A stretch of DNA of 31,744 bases, taken from NCBI RefSeq assembly GCF_947169445.1, contig NZ_CAMVPU010000043.1, positions 1-31,744 on the forward strand, in the 5' to 3' direction. Below, piece after piece: positions 8,115 to 16,756 of this stretch (positions are counted from its first letter, which is position 1; every line of letters begins with the position of its first letter). The DNA is from an uncultured Butyrivibrio sp. GTDB taxonomy: Bacteria; Bacillota; Clostridia; Lachnospirales; Lachnospiraceae. The translations under genes and the position numbers were made by a program. The notes beneath the pieces are model-generated. The model saw only the letters and a program-made list of their open reading frames with translations. It searched no databases and was not told where the DNA came from.

Positions 8115-9122
8115 ATGTTGAAGAATAATAGTTTTAGAAAAATAATGATTTCTCTTTTGGCTCTTGCTTTGATACTGGGAAGTGTCGCCGGCTGTGGCAG
8201 TAAATCCTCAGGTGGAAGTGCTTCAGGAGGTGGAAGCGGAGCGAAGGTTCTTTTCCTGATGACTGATGTAAATGATACCTTCAGAGCCACACTTTCAGAT
8301 GCGATTGTGGCTGCAGCAAAGAGCCAGGGAGTTACTCTTGATATGGTGGAAACCGGCGGCGATGCTGAGTTTGAGGCAAATCAGGTGTCAGGTGCCAAGG
8401 CAGCAGGCTATGATGCCATTATCCTAAGAGCGGGAGATGCCAGCACGGCCCTGCAGATGAATGTGGCATCCAACGATCTGCCGATCATATATGTGAACAA
8501 CCAGCCGGATGATGCGCATTTGGAAGGCGGTAAGTATATTTACGTAGGCTCGGATGAGTATCAGGTTGGAAAGTATCAGGTAGAATATGTCCTGAAAAAA
8601 TTGGGAAATCCTAAGTCTATGAATGTCATCATATTCCAGGGAGAGCCTGGACATTCAGCAACAATAGCCAGAACAAAATCTGTAAAGACTACCCTTAAGG
8701 AAAATGGATGTGAAGCCAACTACGTTTTCGTTGATACAGCCAACTGGTCAGATGCAGAGGCAAAAGAAAAATTTGGTATCTTCATGAAGACAGGACAGAG
8801 CGTAGATGCGATTTTCTGCAACAACGATACTATGGCTCTTGGTGCTGTTGAGGGATTAAAAGAATTTGGCCTTGATTATACCAAGATTCCTGTTACGGGA
8901 GTTGACGCTTCCGCTGATGGCTGTGCATCAATCCTTGCAGGAGAAATGGCATTTACAGTACTTCAGGATGCAAAGGGTCAGGCAGCAGCTGCAGTTCAGG
9001 CGGCAGCAGTCCTTGGAAAGGGCGGCGATCTTAGCAGTGTTGAAGGTGCTTCCGAGGATCTTAAATTTGTTTGGGTTCCATTTTCACCGGTGGACAGCTC
9101 TAATGCAGGTTCCATCAAGTAA
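8115..9122 (+). CDS. Sugar-type substrate-binding lipoprotein (Peripla_BP_4/RbsB-like), no ABC partner
   Basis: An extracytoplasmic solute-binding protein of the ribose/galactose type. The 335-residue precursor has a lipoprotein signal with lipobox SVAGC (Cys27), a Gly/Ser linker and a two-lobed binding fold. Family landmarks are FLMTDVNDTF at the first strand, DAIILRAGD, PIIYVNNQ, DAIFCNNDTMALGAVEGLKEFG and VTGVDAS. GAGGAGG overlaps the stop of the chemoreceptor gene and gives tight coupling. No permease or ATPase gene lies on either side, and the gene is closed by a terminator. The likely role, inferred from RbsB-Trg-like partnerships, is to bind a sugar or related ligand and present it to the chemoreceptor encoded upstream; transport through a remote permease remains possible. 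The ligand is unknown. Confidence 0.88.
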   Translation: MLKNNSFRKIMISLLALALILGSVAGCGSKSSGGSASGGGSGAKVLFLMTDVNDTFRATLSDAIVAAAKSQGVTLDMVETGGDAEFEANQVSGAKAAGYDAIILRAGDASTALQMNVASNDLPIIYVNNQPDDAHLEGGKYIYVGSDEYQVGKYQVEYVLKKLGNPKSMNVIIFQGEPGHSATIARTKSVKTTLKENGCEANYVFVDTANWSDAEAKEKFGIFMKTGQSVDAIFCNNDTMALGAVEGLKEFGLDYTKIPVTGVDASADGCASILAGEMAFTVLQDAKGQAAAAVQAAAVLGKGGDLSSVEGASEDLKFVWVPFSPVDSSNAGSIK

Positions 9123-9185
9123 TTAATACATTTAATTATCTCTATGGAGAGAACTGATAGCGATTGAATAGCTCATATATTTCAG

Positions 9186-9219
9186 GAAGGTTATCGATAG
9201 TCGATAGCCTTCTTTTTTT
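9186..9219 (+). terminator. Rho-independent terminator of the chemoreceptor/binding-protein operon
   Basis: GAAGGTTATCGA (9186-9197) pairs with TCGATAGCCTTC (9201-9212), with one G-U pair, followed by seven T. Confidence 0.9.
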
Positions 9220-9291
9220 GCGCGCACAAATTGTATAAACAAAACATAAATTCATTATAAACAGTGCGTGAAACTATCATAAATAAACCAG

Positions 9292-9321
9292 TTGAGTGAC
9301 AAATATGATGAAGATTATGAT
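9292..9321 (+). promoter_or_regulatory. Candidate promoter of the MBL/HD-GYP/FecR genes
   Basis: TTGAGT (9292-9297), an 18-bp spacer and TATGAT (9316-9321). The 280-bp gap before the MBL gene otherwise holds only the preceding terminator and AT-rich DNA. Confidence 0.35.
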
Positions 9322-9403
9322 TGGTCAGAAACTAAAATTTAGATATATAAAAACACAGTAAATTCAAGCAATTTTCAGAATATAGATACACAGGAAGGTG
9401 CCT

Positions 9404-10210
9404 ATGCAGGATGCTATGAAACTAACAATTTACGGTACAAGAGGTTCATATCCGGTATTTGGTAAGAAATACGAGAAATATGGCGGATCAACCACCTGCT
9501 ACCTCATAGAAGCTGATGATCAGGCGGTGATAGTAGATGCAGGTACAGGAATATCCAACATTACAGAGCTTCCCCAGCAGAATATACCGATTCTTTTTAC
9601 TCATGCTCACATTGATCACATTGTTGGATTACCTACATTTTCTCTTTTGTCAGATGAAAACAGAAATATAACTCTTTTTCTGGCTAAGAGGGAAGGACTT
9701 TCTCCTAAAAAACAGGTGGAAAGCATGGTATCAAAACCCCTGTGGCCCTGCAAGATAGGTGATTATCCAGCCAAGGTTGACGTTAAGGAAATAAAGATGG
9801 ATGGAAAAGAACTAGCCTTTGGCGATATAAAGGTCTTTTTCATGGATAGTGATCATCCCGGTGGGAGCACAATATTCAGATTCGAATATAAGGGAAAAAA
9901 GCTTGTTATCGCAACAGATTACGAGCATAGGGACAGTCAAAAGAACCAGGAACTGATCAGTTTTTCCAAGGATGCAGACGTTATTTTGTACGATGCCCAG
10001 TACACAGAAGAAGAGTACGAAAGGCACAAAGGCTACGGACATTCCACACAGGAAGCAGGCCTTAAGATCAGTAAAAAGGCGGGCTGCAAGAGTCTTATCT
10101 TTATTCACCACGATGCCAGACATGACGACAGCTTCCTGGATGCACAAGCAAAGAAATACCCTGACGACCATGTTCATTTCGCATATGAAGGCGAGGTTAT
10201 CAGTATATGA
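9404..10210 (+). CDS. Metallo-beta-lactamase-fold hydrolase, GTRGS family (possible cyclic-nucleotide phosphodiesterase)
   Basis: A cytoplasmic 268-residue metal-dependent hydrolase of the Lactamase_B_2 type. It starts with IYGTRGSYPVFG and KYGGSTTCY, typical of a family found beside signalling genes. Metal ligands seen are HAHIDH (His67, His69, Asp71, His72), His151 in DSDHPGGS, Asp172 in ATDYEH and the late IFIHHDARHDD; the GHST motif is at 212-215. ATG 9404 has AGGAAGG five bases upstream; ATG 9416 is a possible alternative. The stop overlaps the start of the GAF/HD-GYP gene by 4 nt (ATGA), so the two are translationally coupled. Given the downstream adenylate cyclase, degradation of a cyclic nucleotide is an attractive inference, but the substrate is not proven by sequence. 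Confidence 0.82.
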   Translation: MQDAMKLTIYGTRGSYPVFGKKYEKYGGSTTCYLIEADDQAVIVDAGTGISNITELPQQNIPILFTHAHIDHIVGLPTFSLLSDENRNITLFLAKREGLSPKKQVESMVSKPLWPCKIGDYPAKVDVKEIKMDGKELAFGDIKVFFMDSDHPGGSTIFRFEYKGKKLVIATDYEHRDSQKNQELISFSKDADVILYDAQYTEEEYERHKGYGHSTQEAGLKISKKAGCKSLIFIHHDARHDDSFLDAQAKKYPDDHVHFAYEGEVISI

Positions 10211-11652
10211 AGGAATTTCAGATCGACCATCTGATAAGCATAGCGATTGCACTATCAGCTGAAAAAAATATTGATAAGCTTCTGGACATGATCCTGAAGG
10301 AAGCCATCACTATCAGCAACAGTGATGCGGGAACGGTTTATGTGCGGCAAGGGGAACAGCTTTTTTTCCATAACACCTACACCGGTGCAGGCGGGTTCCC
10401 GGATGACAGCTCCAACAAGAGAAAGACCATGCCTCCCCTGAAGCTTTCTAGAGAATATGTTAGTGCATGTGCAGTTCTTGATAAAAAGAAAATCAACGTA
10501 GCGGATGTGTATGAATCCACTGAGTACGATTTCTCAGGAGCCAAAAAGTACGATGCTATGACCGGCTACAGGACAAAGTCCATGCTGGTTATCCCGATGG
10601 AAGATGACAAAAGCGAAATAGTAGGAGTCCTGCAGCTGATAAATGCACAGGATAGCGAAGGAAATGTGGTAGCTTTCCCGGCTGCAGTTGAGGATATAAT
10701 ATCAGCCCTTGCTTCACTGGCAGCGGTAAGCCTTACCAACAGAAGGCTGGCAGCACAGGTCCTGGATACACTGCATTCCTTTGTGGAAGTAATGGTAGAA
10801 GCTATTGATACCAGAAGCTCCTACAACGCCAATCATACAAAGAGTATGGTTGGATACGCGAGAAAGTTCCTTGATTACATAGGTGAACACCACGACAGCA
10901 GAAAGCTGACACAGGAAGAGGCGGATTCGTTCCTGATGAGTGTGTGGCTCCACGATATAGGAAAACTGGTAATACCACTTGAGGTCATGGATAAGGCAAC
11001 AAGGCTAGGCAGCAAAAAAGAGGTAATAAAGACAAGAGTTACAATAGCAAGCCTTATGGAAGAGATAAATGGTCTTAAGAACCCGGATATGAAAAAAGAG
11101 AGTGATGAGAAGATAGAAAAGCTTAAGGCAAGCTACAAACTCATTGAAGAATGTGATACGAAAGGTTTTTTACCTGATGATCTTATAGAGCAGTTAAAGG
11201 AAGCAGCTAAGGTGACTTGCCTTACGGAGGATGGAGAGAAAAAAGATTTGTTGGATGAGGAGGAGTTAAAAGCGATAACTGTCAGAAAGGGAACTCTGAC
11301 AGATGAAGAGAGAAACATAATGCAGAGCCATGTTGTATATACAGGGCGAATGCTGGCGAAGATGAATTTTGAAGGTATTTATTCTAAGGTTCCGGAATGG
11401 GCAGCATCCCATCACGAACTATTAGATGGTTCGGGATATCCACAGCACATAAAAGCTCAGGATATACCGATGCAGGTAAGATTCCTTACCATCATCGATG
11501 TTTACGACGCACTTACCGCAGAGGACAGACCTTACAAACCACCGATGCCGATAGAAAAAGCTTTCGGAATTCTGGACAGTATGGCAGATGAAGGAAAAAT
11601 AGACAAAGACATATTGGAGCTTTTTAAAGAAAGCAAGGCCTGGGAAAAGTAG
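10207..11652 (+). CDS. GAF domain plus HD-GYP phosphohydrolase with a large insert
   Basis: A predicted c-di-GMP phosphodiesterase (or hydrolase of a related dinucleotide) with a ligand-sensing GAF domain. In 481 residues the GAF domain spans about 1-175. The HD-GYP part shows His210, HDIGK (249-253), His375, HHELLDGSGYP (402-412, including the GYP), and IIDVYDALTAEDRPY with Asp431. All expected metal ligands are present. Odd: in ordinary HD-GYP domains about 10-15 residues separate HDIGK-xxIP from KGxLTxEE, but here some 100 helical, charged residues (about 262-360) are inserted. The gene is coupled to the MBL gene by an ATGA overlap and followed 41 bp later by the FecR-domain gene. Activity against cGAMP or loss of activity cannot be excluded. 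Confidence 0.87.
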   Translation: MKEFQIDHLISIAIALSAEKNIDKLLDMILKEAITISNSDAGTVYVRQGEQLFFHNTYTGAGGFPDDSSNKRKTMPPLKLSREYVSACAVLDKKKINVADVYESTEYDFSGAKKYDAMTGYRTKSMLVIPMEDDKSEIVGVLQLINAQDSEGNVVAFPAAVEDIISALASLAAVSLTNRRLAAQVLDTLHSFVEVMVEAIDTRSSYNANHTKSMVGYARKFLDYIGEHHDSRKLTQEEADSFLMSVWLHDIGKLVIPLEVMDKATRLGSKKEVIKTRVTIASLMEEINGLKNPDMKKESDEKIEKLKASYKLIEECDTKGFLPDDLIEQLKEAAKVTCLTEDGEKKDLLDEEELKAITVRKGTLTDEERNIMQSHVVYTGRMLAKMNFEGIYSKVPEWAASHHELLDGSGYPQHIKAQDIPMQVRFLTIIDVYDALTAEDRPYKPPMPIEKAFGILDSMADEGKIDKDILELFKESKAWEK

Positions 11653-11693
11653 TATTGGAGGATAAAAAGCCTCTACCCCTGAAAGGAGCGCCT

Positions 11694-13847
11694 ATGGATA
11701 AGAAGAAAATGGGAGCAAAAAAACTGTTGATGATCATACCGGCTTTTGCTGTCATAATTGCCATTGTGGTGGTGCTGGTATTCAACCACAACAATAGCAA
11801 GTATTCAGCATCCACCATGAGGCTTTTAAGAACTCAGGGAGTTGTTAAACTCATGGACAAGGGAGTAGAGAAGACTATTGTCGATAACCTGAGACTTTCA
11901 AATGGTAACGCTCTTACCACCTCCGTAGAAAGTCTTTGTTCAATAGCTCTTGATGATACCAAGATTGTTACCATGAACGACCTGACAAAGGTCTTGTTCC
12001 AGCAATCGGGAAAAGAGCTAAAGATAGACCTGGAAGAGGGAAGTATTTTCTTTGAAGTAACTCAGAAGCTTGCAGCAGATGAGACCTTTGATATCAGGAC
12101 ATCTACAATGGTGGTTGGTATAAGAGGAACTTCCGGATATGTTGAGGCAGGCAAAAACAATGCTGACAGTTCTCTTATTATCACAGATGGTCACGTTATA
12201 GTAAGGGCTACAAACCCTAAAAACGGTGATGTAGTTGAGATACCGGTAGATGCTGGTGAACAGATTACAATCCATATAGATGAGACCAAGGAATCAGACA
12301 GTATCACCTATGAAAAGAAGAAAGTAACAGAAGCAGACCTGACACAGGAAATTCTGGACAGACTTGTTGAAAATGAAGAACTGATGGCTAAGGTATGTGA
12401 TGATACCGGATGGTCAATTGAACTTATAGAAGAAACAGCATCTCTTGCAATGGTTGATGATGAAGAAGTAGCTTTGGCCGCTGAGATCCCGATGGGTTAT
12501 GAAGATCCTATAGGCCCTGGTGGAACACCGGTAAAAGTAGAAGTTACGGAAGATGCCCCGGCAGATATTCAGATAGAAGAGGCTGATCCTCTTTTGGTTG
12601 AGGGAACTGTATCTGATGATGAGGGTACAGTTAGTGATCGCTTTGGAATTGTAACAGAGGAACCGGAAGTAACAAACGTGGTAGAGCAAGAATCTGCCGG
12701 ACTAACTCCAGCTCAGGAAACTACGACATTGACAGCGATTACGCCGGTTGGAGATGATGAGGCCAAGAAGCAAGCCCTTTTAGCAGAGTGGGAAGAGTTC
12801 CACCGTCTTGTAACAGGACAGCAGGATATACCGGCACCTGCTTCGGATTCGCAGCCGGCATCTGACACAGGACCACAGTCAGAATCTGGCACGGCACCAC
12901 AACAGGAATCCAGCCCGGCACCGCAACCGGCATCCAGCCCGGCACCACAGGAGACTGCCGTAGCAGCAAGCACGCCAGTAGATCAGACACCACAGGTGGC
13001 TGGCACAAGCGTTTCGGAGCCTCAGACAAGTTCAGAACCTGCTGCTCAGGAAGTAGAAAAGCAAGAAGAACCGCAGGGCGAAAAGGATGATAGCTTCATT
13101 GAAGAGCCGGATGATAACTGGGATGATAATATGGATGATGGCTTAATAGATGAAGACTACGATCAATGGCCGGATGATAACTGGGACGATGGTTTAATAG
13201 ATGATGATTACGACCAGTGGCAGGATGATAACTATCAGTCCAAGGATGATGAGTTTACAGATCCTAATGGAATCTCAGAACCGGAAGGAAGTGATTCAGG
13301 AATAAGTGAACCTGATACATCAGGCACCGGAGATGGAATATCAGATACTCCTGATACAAGTGGTAGTGATGGAACATCAAACATTCCTGATTCTGCAACT
13401 ACTGGCGATGGAACAACATATACTCCTGATACAACTAATGGAGATGGAACATCAGGCAGCGGAGACGGTACAACAACTGGTGGTGATTCAACAACAGGTG
13501 GAGATTCATCAAGTGGTGATTCAACAACAACTGGTGGTGATTCATCAGGCAGCGGAGCGACAACATCCGATGGTGGTTCAGGTGATGGAACAAATAGTGA
13601 TCCAAGCACATCCGATCCTATGGAAACAGAACCAAGAGGATATAGTGATGGCAATGAATACTATGAGTATCCTTTGACTGATGAGGACGAAAATGAGTAT
13701 TATCCAAAGTATGATGAGAATTCACAATCTTGGTTAGAACCTAGATATGATGAAGAGGGCGGAGTTTACTACGTAAATTCTGATGGAAAGCCTGTAGATC
13801 TTGAATCTCAATCTGATCCAAGCAATAATGATCCGTCAAATCCATAA
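11694..13847 (+). CDS. Membrane-anchored FecR-domain protein with long acidic repeat tail
   Basis: A surface protein of 717 residues. One membrane segment lies at about 11-30, then a FecR domain at about 45-150 with the conserved FDIRTSTMVVGIRGTSGYVEA ending, RGT at 144-146. The remaining two thirds is low complexity: an Ala/Pro/Ser/Gln stretch, two near-copies of a DDNWDDGLID-DYDQW acidic block (about residues 465-515), and a Gly/Ser/Thr/Asp-rich part. No LPXTG or C-terminal anchor was seen. ATG 11694 has AAAGGAGCG upstream; the frame opens at TTG 11655 without that spacing. FecR proteins are commonly encoded beside CHASE2 cyclases, as here, so it may feed cell-surface information to the cyclase downstream; that link is inferred. 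Confidence 0.82.
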   Translation: MDKKKMGAKKLLMIIPAFAVIIAIVVVLVFNHNNSKYSASTMRLLRTQGVVKLMDKGVEKTIVDNLRLSNGNALTTSVESLCSIALDDTKIVTMNDLTKVLFQQSGKELKIDLEEGSIFFEVTQKLAADETFDIRTSTMVVGIRGTSGYVEAGKNNADSSLIITDGHVIVRATNPKNGDVVEIPVDAGEQITIHIDETKESDSITYEKKKVTEADLTQEILDRLVENEELMAKVCDDTGWSIELIEETASLAMVDDEEVALAAEIPMGYEDPIGPGGTPVKVEVTEDAPADIQIEEADPLLVEGTVSDDEGTVSDRFGIVTEEPEVTNVVEQESAGLTPAQETTTLTAITPVGDDEAKKQALLAEWEEFHRLVTGQQDIPAPASDSQPASDTGPQSESGTAPQQESSPAPQPASSPAPQETAVAASTPVDQTPQVAGTSVSEPQTSSEPAAQEVEKQEEPQGEKDDSFIEEPDDNWDDNMDDGLIDEDYDQWPDDNWDDGLIDDDYDQWQDDNYQSKDDEFTDPNGISEPEGSDSGISEPDTSGTGDGISDTPDTSGSDGTSNIPDSATTGDGTTYTPDTTNGDGTSGSGDGTTTGGDSTTGGDSSSGDSTTTGGDSSGSGATTSDGGSGDGTNSDPSTSDPMETEPRGYSDGNEYYEYPLTDEDENEYYPKYDENSQSWLEPRYDEEGGVYYVNSDGKPVDLESQSDPSNNDPSNP

Positions 13848-13871
13848 TGACATAACAATTTAATAACACTT

Positions 13872-13901
13872 GGAAATGCGCACTCTCGGGTGCGCATTTC
13901 C
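13872..13901. terminator. Hairpin terminator after the FecR gene
   Basis: GGAAATGCGCAC (13872-13883) and GTGCGCATTTCC (13890-13901) form a perfect 12-bp stem with a 6-nt loop. The following T-tract is poor, so read-through into the cyclase gene is possible. Confidence 0.6.
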
Positions 13902-13971
13902 TGATTAAAGGGAAAATATAATCTCTTCACAAAACTAATAGAATTACACGGATAAGCCGAAATAATGATTG

Positions 13972-13977
13972 TATAAT
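13972..13977 (+). promoter_or_regulatory. Candidate -10 box of the CHASE2 cyclase gene
   Basis: TATAAT about 70 bp before the start codon, without a good -35. Just upstream, GCCGAAAT (13956-13963) resembles the sigma-28/SigD -10 (GCCGATAT) with a weak TAAT 16 bp before it, so flagellar-type control is conceivable. Confidence 0.3.
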
Positions 13978-14044
13978 GTCGATGTAACGATAAATAACTG
14001 TAGCACTAAACTCTTTTTGTATTCAGAAAGCGGCAGGTGACCCT

Positions 14045-15892
14045 ATGAGCCAAAAGAAAATAATCCGAAGCTATTTGAAACTCCCGAAATACAGGAATTT
14101 TGCAATTATCTTTTTGATTCTTACAGTTCTTTATACTACAGCTGTTTATTACAAACTGATAAACAGGGCTGATAAGTGGATTCAGGATGCACTTTATCAA
14201 AAGCCCCAGGCTATTTCAGGCCAGGTAATAGTTATTGGTATTGATGATGAGACCATAGAACATTTTGGTGCGTATAATACCTGGGACAGAAGCATTATGG
14301 CAAGTGCGCTGGAGGAGCTGGCGGCAGATCCTGACAGTAAGCCTGCGGTTGTGGCTATAGATACGCTTTATGTAGGTAATACAGACCCTGAGGTTGACGA
14401 GCGGCTTTCAAAGGCAGCAGAGAATCTTGGAAATGTCATAGTGGCATCTGTTGGTGTCTTTGGTTCAGGTTACATAGAGGATGAAAGTGGAAAGCTTCAG
14501 ATGCACGGGCATCTTGTTTATAGCTATGAGGAGCCCTATAAGGAACTTTTGGATGTTACAAGGCAGGGACACATCAATGCCATGTATGACATGGATGGTA
14601 TTCTTAGGCATGCACTTTTATATTTTGATTATCAGGAGCCGGATGGAAGCACAAGAAGAATCTATTCAATGGCCCATGAAGCTGCCAAGACCTACTGCAA
14701 TACATATGGAATAGAGATGACAGAGCCGGAAGTTGATGAGAGAGGGCATTTTTATCTGTCTTATTCATCACTTCCTGGAACCTATAATGATGGAATGTCA
14801 CTGTATAAGCTGATAAATGGAGAGATACCAAGAGATTACTATGCAGGAAAAATAGTTCTGATAGGTCCGTATGCAGCCGGACTTCAGGACGAATACTTTA
14901 CTCCTATCGACAGAGCGCAGAAAATGTACGGGGTAGAGCATCAGGCCAATGCAATAGAGGCTTTTCTTCGGGGGGATTACAAGAAGGAAATGCCGGACGA
15001 ATTGCAGGCAGTTCTTTTATTCATAGCGGTGCTGGTATCGGTAACAATCTTCATGATGGTTCCGGTTAAGGCAGCGACAGCATTCCTGATATTCGGGATG
15101 GCTATTTCCCTTGGAATATCCTATCTTCTCTATCAACGTGGCTGGATTGTACATGTTTTGTGGATGCCTCTTGGAATACTCCTTATGTACATGGGCTCTT
15201 TGGTAGTTCACTATCTGAGGGCTGCACTTGAGAAGAGAAAGGTCACCAAGACCTTTGAAAGATACGTTGCTCCTGAGATTGTAAAAGAAATCATGAAAGA
15301 GGGCATGGAGAATTTGTCTCTTGGTGGAAAGACCTGTGATATTGCAGTTCTTTTCGTAGATGTCAGGGGATTTACAACCATGTCAGAAAGACTAACTCCT
15401 GAGAAGGTTGTCTTTATCCTGAACAGGTATCTTACGATGGCAAGTGGCTGTGTTGAAAAAACAGGCGGAACTTTGGATAAGTTCGTGGGTGATGCCATGA
15501 TGGCCTTTTGGGGTGCGCCGCTTCCGCAGGAGGATGCAATCTATAACGCTGTCAGGTGCGCTATGGACATAATAGAAGGCGCTCACAGAGTATCAGAAGA
15601 GCTTAAGGAAGAAATTGGTGAAGAACTCCGAGTTGGCGTTGGTGTAAATTATGGCCCGGCTGTCGTTGGTAACATGGGTGCTGAGAAGCATATGGACTAC
15701 ACTGCGATTGGCGATACGGTAAATACTGCAGCCAGGCTTGAAGCCAATGCGCCGGGCGGAACGGTCTACATTTCAAGAGTCGTTGCGGATGCTCTGGCAG
15801 ACCGTATCAAGGTCACATCCCTTGGTGGAACCATCAAGCTAAAGGGTAAGGCTGAAGGCTTTGAAGTTCTTAAGGTTGAGGAACTAATGTAA
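14045..15892 (+). CDS. CHASE2-domain class III adenylate cyclase
   Basis: Predicted to make cAMP from ATP in response to an extracellular signal. The 615-residue protein has TM1 at about 17-36, an extracellular CHASE2 domain at about 42-315 with VIVIGIDDETIEHFG and the GKIVLIG-YAAGLQDEYFTP end block, three membrane helices at about 320-392, then a class III cyclase domain from about 430. Catalytic residues are complete: metal Asp439 (FVDVRGFT) and Asp483 (VGDAMMAFWG), adenine-selecting Lys479 and Thr553 (DYTAIGD), and transition-state Asn560 and Arg564 (NTAARLE). Lys/Thr indicates ATP rather than GTP. ATG 14045 follows AGGTGACCCT. It lies 197 bp after the FecR gene and is ended by a terminator shared with the convergent tetR gene. 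Class III cyclases are not common in Clostridia. Confidence 0.93.
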   Translation: MSQKKIIRSYLKLPKYRNFAIIFLILTVLYTTAVYYKLINRADKWIQDALYQKPQAISGQVIVIGIDDETIEHFGAYNTWDRSIMASALEELAADPDSKPAVVAIDTLYVGNTDPEVDERLSKAAENLGNVIVASVGVFGSGYIEDESGKLQMHGHLVYSYEEPYKELLDVTRQGHINAMYDMDGILRHALLYFDYQEPDGSTRRIYSMAHEAAKTYCNTYGIEMTEPEVDERGHFYLSYSSLPGTYNDGMSLYKLINGEIPRDYYAGKIVLIGPYAAGLQDEYFTPIDRAQKMYGVEHQANAIEAFLRGDYKKEMPDELQAVLLFIAVLVSVTIFMMVPVKAATAFLIFGMAISLGISYLLYQRGWIVHVLWMPLGILLMYMGSLVVHYLRAALEKRKVTKTFERYVAPEIVKEIMKEGMENLSLGGKTCDIAVLFVDVRGFTTMSERLTPEKVVFILNRYLTMASGCVEKTGGTLDKFVGDAMMAFWGAPLPQEDAIYNAVRCAMDIIEGAHRVSEELKEEIGEELRVGVGVNYGPAVVGNMGAEKHMDYTAIGDTVNTAARLEANAPGGTVYISRVVADALADRIKVTSLGGTIKLKGKAEGFEVLKVEELM

Positions 15893-15947
15893 AAAATTGG
15901 AATGCTCTTTTTCTACGTGATTAGTTAGAACAAATACATAATCAATT

Positions 15948-15998
15948 AAAAAAGCTACTGTCGGCATCTGATGAAAGGCGCTGATAGTAGCTTTTTTT
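15948..15998. terminator. Bidirectional terminator between cyclase and tetR genes
   Basis: AAAAAAGCTACT (15948-15959) pairs with AGTAGCTTTTTT (15986-15997). A-run on the left and T-run on the right serve both convergent genes. Confidence 0.85.
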
Positions 15999-16001
15999 AT
16001 C

Positions 16002-16604
16002 TTATTGTACCGTAAACTGCTTGATAATGCTGCGAACACTGGTCTCCAGATGGGGCTTAAGGTCTTTTAAGGATACGGGATCATTGTACATGATCGAGCT
16101 GTAGCCGGTAGAACCAACAAGTTCGATTATCATAAACAGCATAACTTCGGGATTTGTGAACTTCATTCCGGATTCTTCCAGCATATCCTCATATACTTTT
16201 CCGAAGTCTACGTCGTCACTGCTCATAGGAGTGGTGAGGGCTTTTTTAAATACTGCCCAGGACAGATCCTTGTATATGAAAGCAAGAAGTCCTTTATTGG
16301 CTTCCAGTTCATCCAGAACATAATCCATTATGAAGATAAGTCTTCCTTCGAAGTCATTAATGCCGGTTTCCTGCAGAGCATTGTAGGCCTGCATGAATAA
16401 CTGACTGGACTTGTGGGAAATCAGTCTGTTTCTGATATCGTATTTGTCTTTGAAATAAAGATAGAACGTACCCTTGGCAACGCCTGCCTTGTTCACGATA
16501 TCGGAAATTGAAGTCTTGTTGATTCCCTGTGAAGTGAACAACTCAAAAGACGTATTGAGAAGATTTTCCATCTTGTGCTTTTTATTATCATCTGCTTTTC
16601 CCAT
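16002..16604 (-). CDS. TetR/AcrR-family repressor
   Basis: A 200-residue regulator with an N-terminal TetR helix-turn-helix (SISDIVNKAGVAKGTFYLYFKDK, residues about 32-54) and a helical ligand/dimer domain. The start has an AGAGGT ribosome site. It is divergent from the MMPL exporter gene. The 318-bp space between holds two near-identical TGACC-N3-GGTCA palindromes overlapping promoters in both directions, so it very likely represses both itself and the exporter operon. The inducer is unknown; exporter substrates are the usual candidates for this arrangement. Confidence 0.9.
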   Translation of the reverse strand: MGKADDNKKHKMENLLNTSFELFTSQGINKTSISDIVNKAGVAKGTFYLYFKDKYDIRNRLISHKSSQLFMQAYNALQETGINDFEGRLIFIMDYVLDELEANKGLLAFIYKDLSWAVFKKALTTPMSSDDVDFGKVYEDMLEESGMKFTNPEVMLFMIIELVGSTGYSSIMYNDPVSLKDLKPHLETSVRSIIKQFTVQ

Positions 16605-16756
16605 TTGGGTATTACCTCTTTCTAAATATGGGACATTGTCTAATCTGTAATATCTGAAGTTACTTTATTCTATCATAGTTTTCAGAAAAAAATCCCATGA
16701 TTTCCTATTGTTTTAGCGCTTTTAAATCTTTGTAAAAAAATATTTTAATAAAATTA

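Noticed and set aside
13235..13654. Pro/Val/Ser-rich frame on the minus strand opposite the FecR tail
   Set aside because: It is the mirror of the Gly/Thr/Asp codon repeats of the FecR protein, with no start context or promoter.
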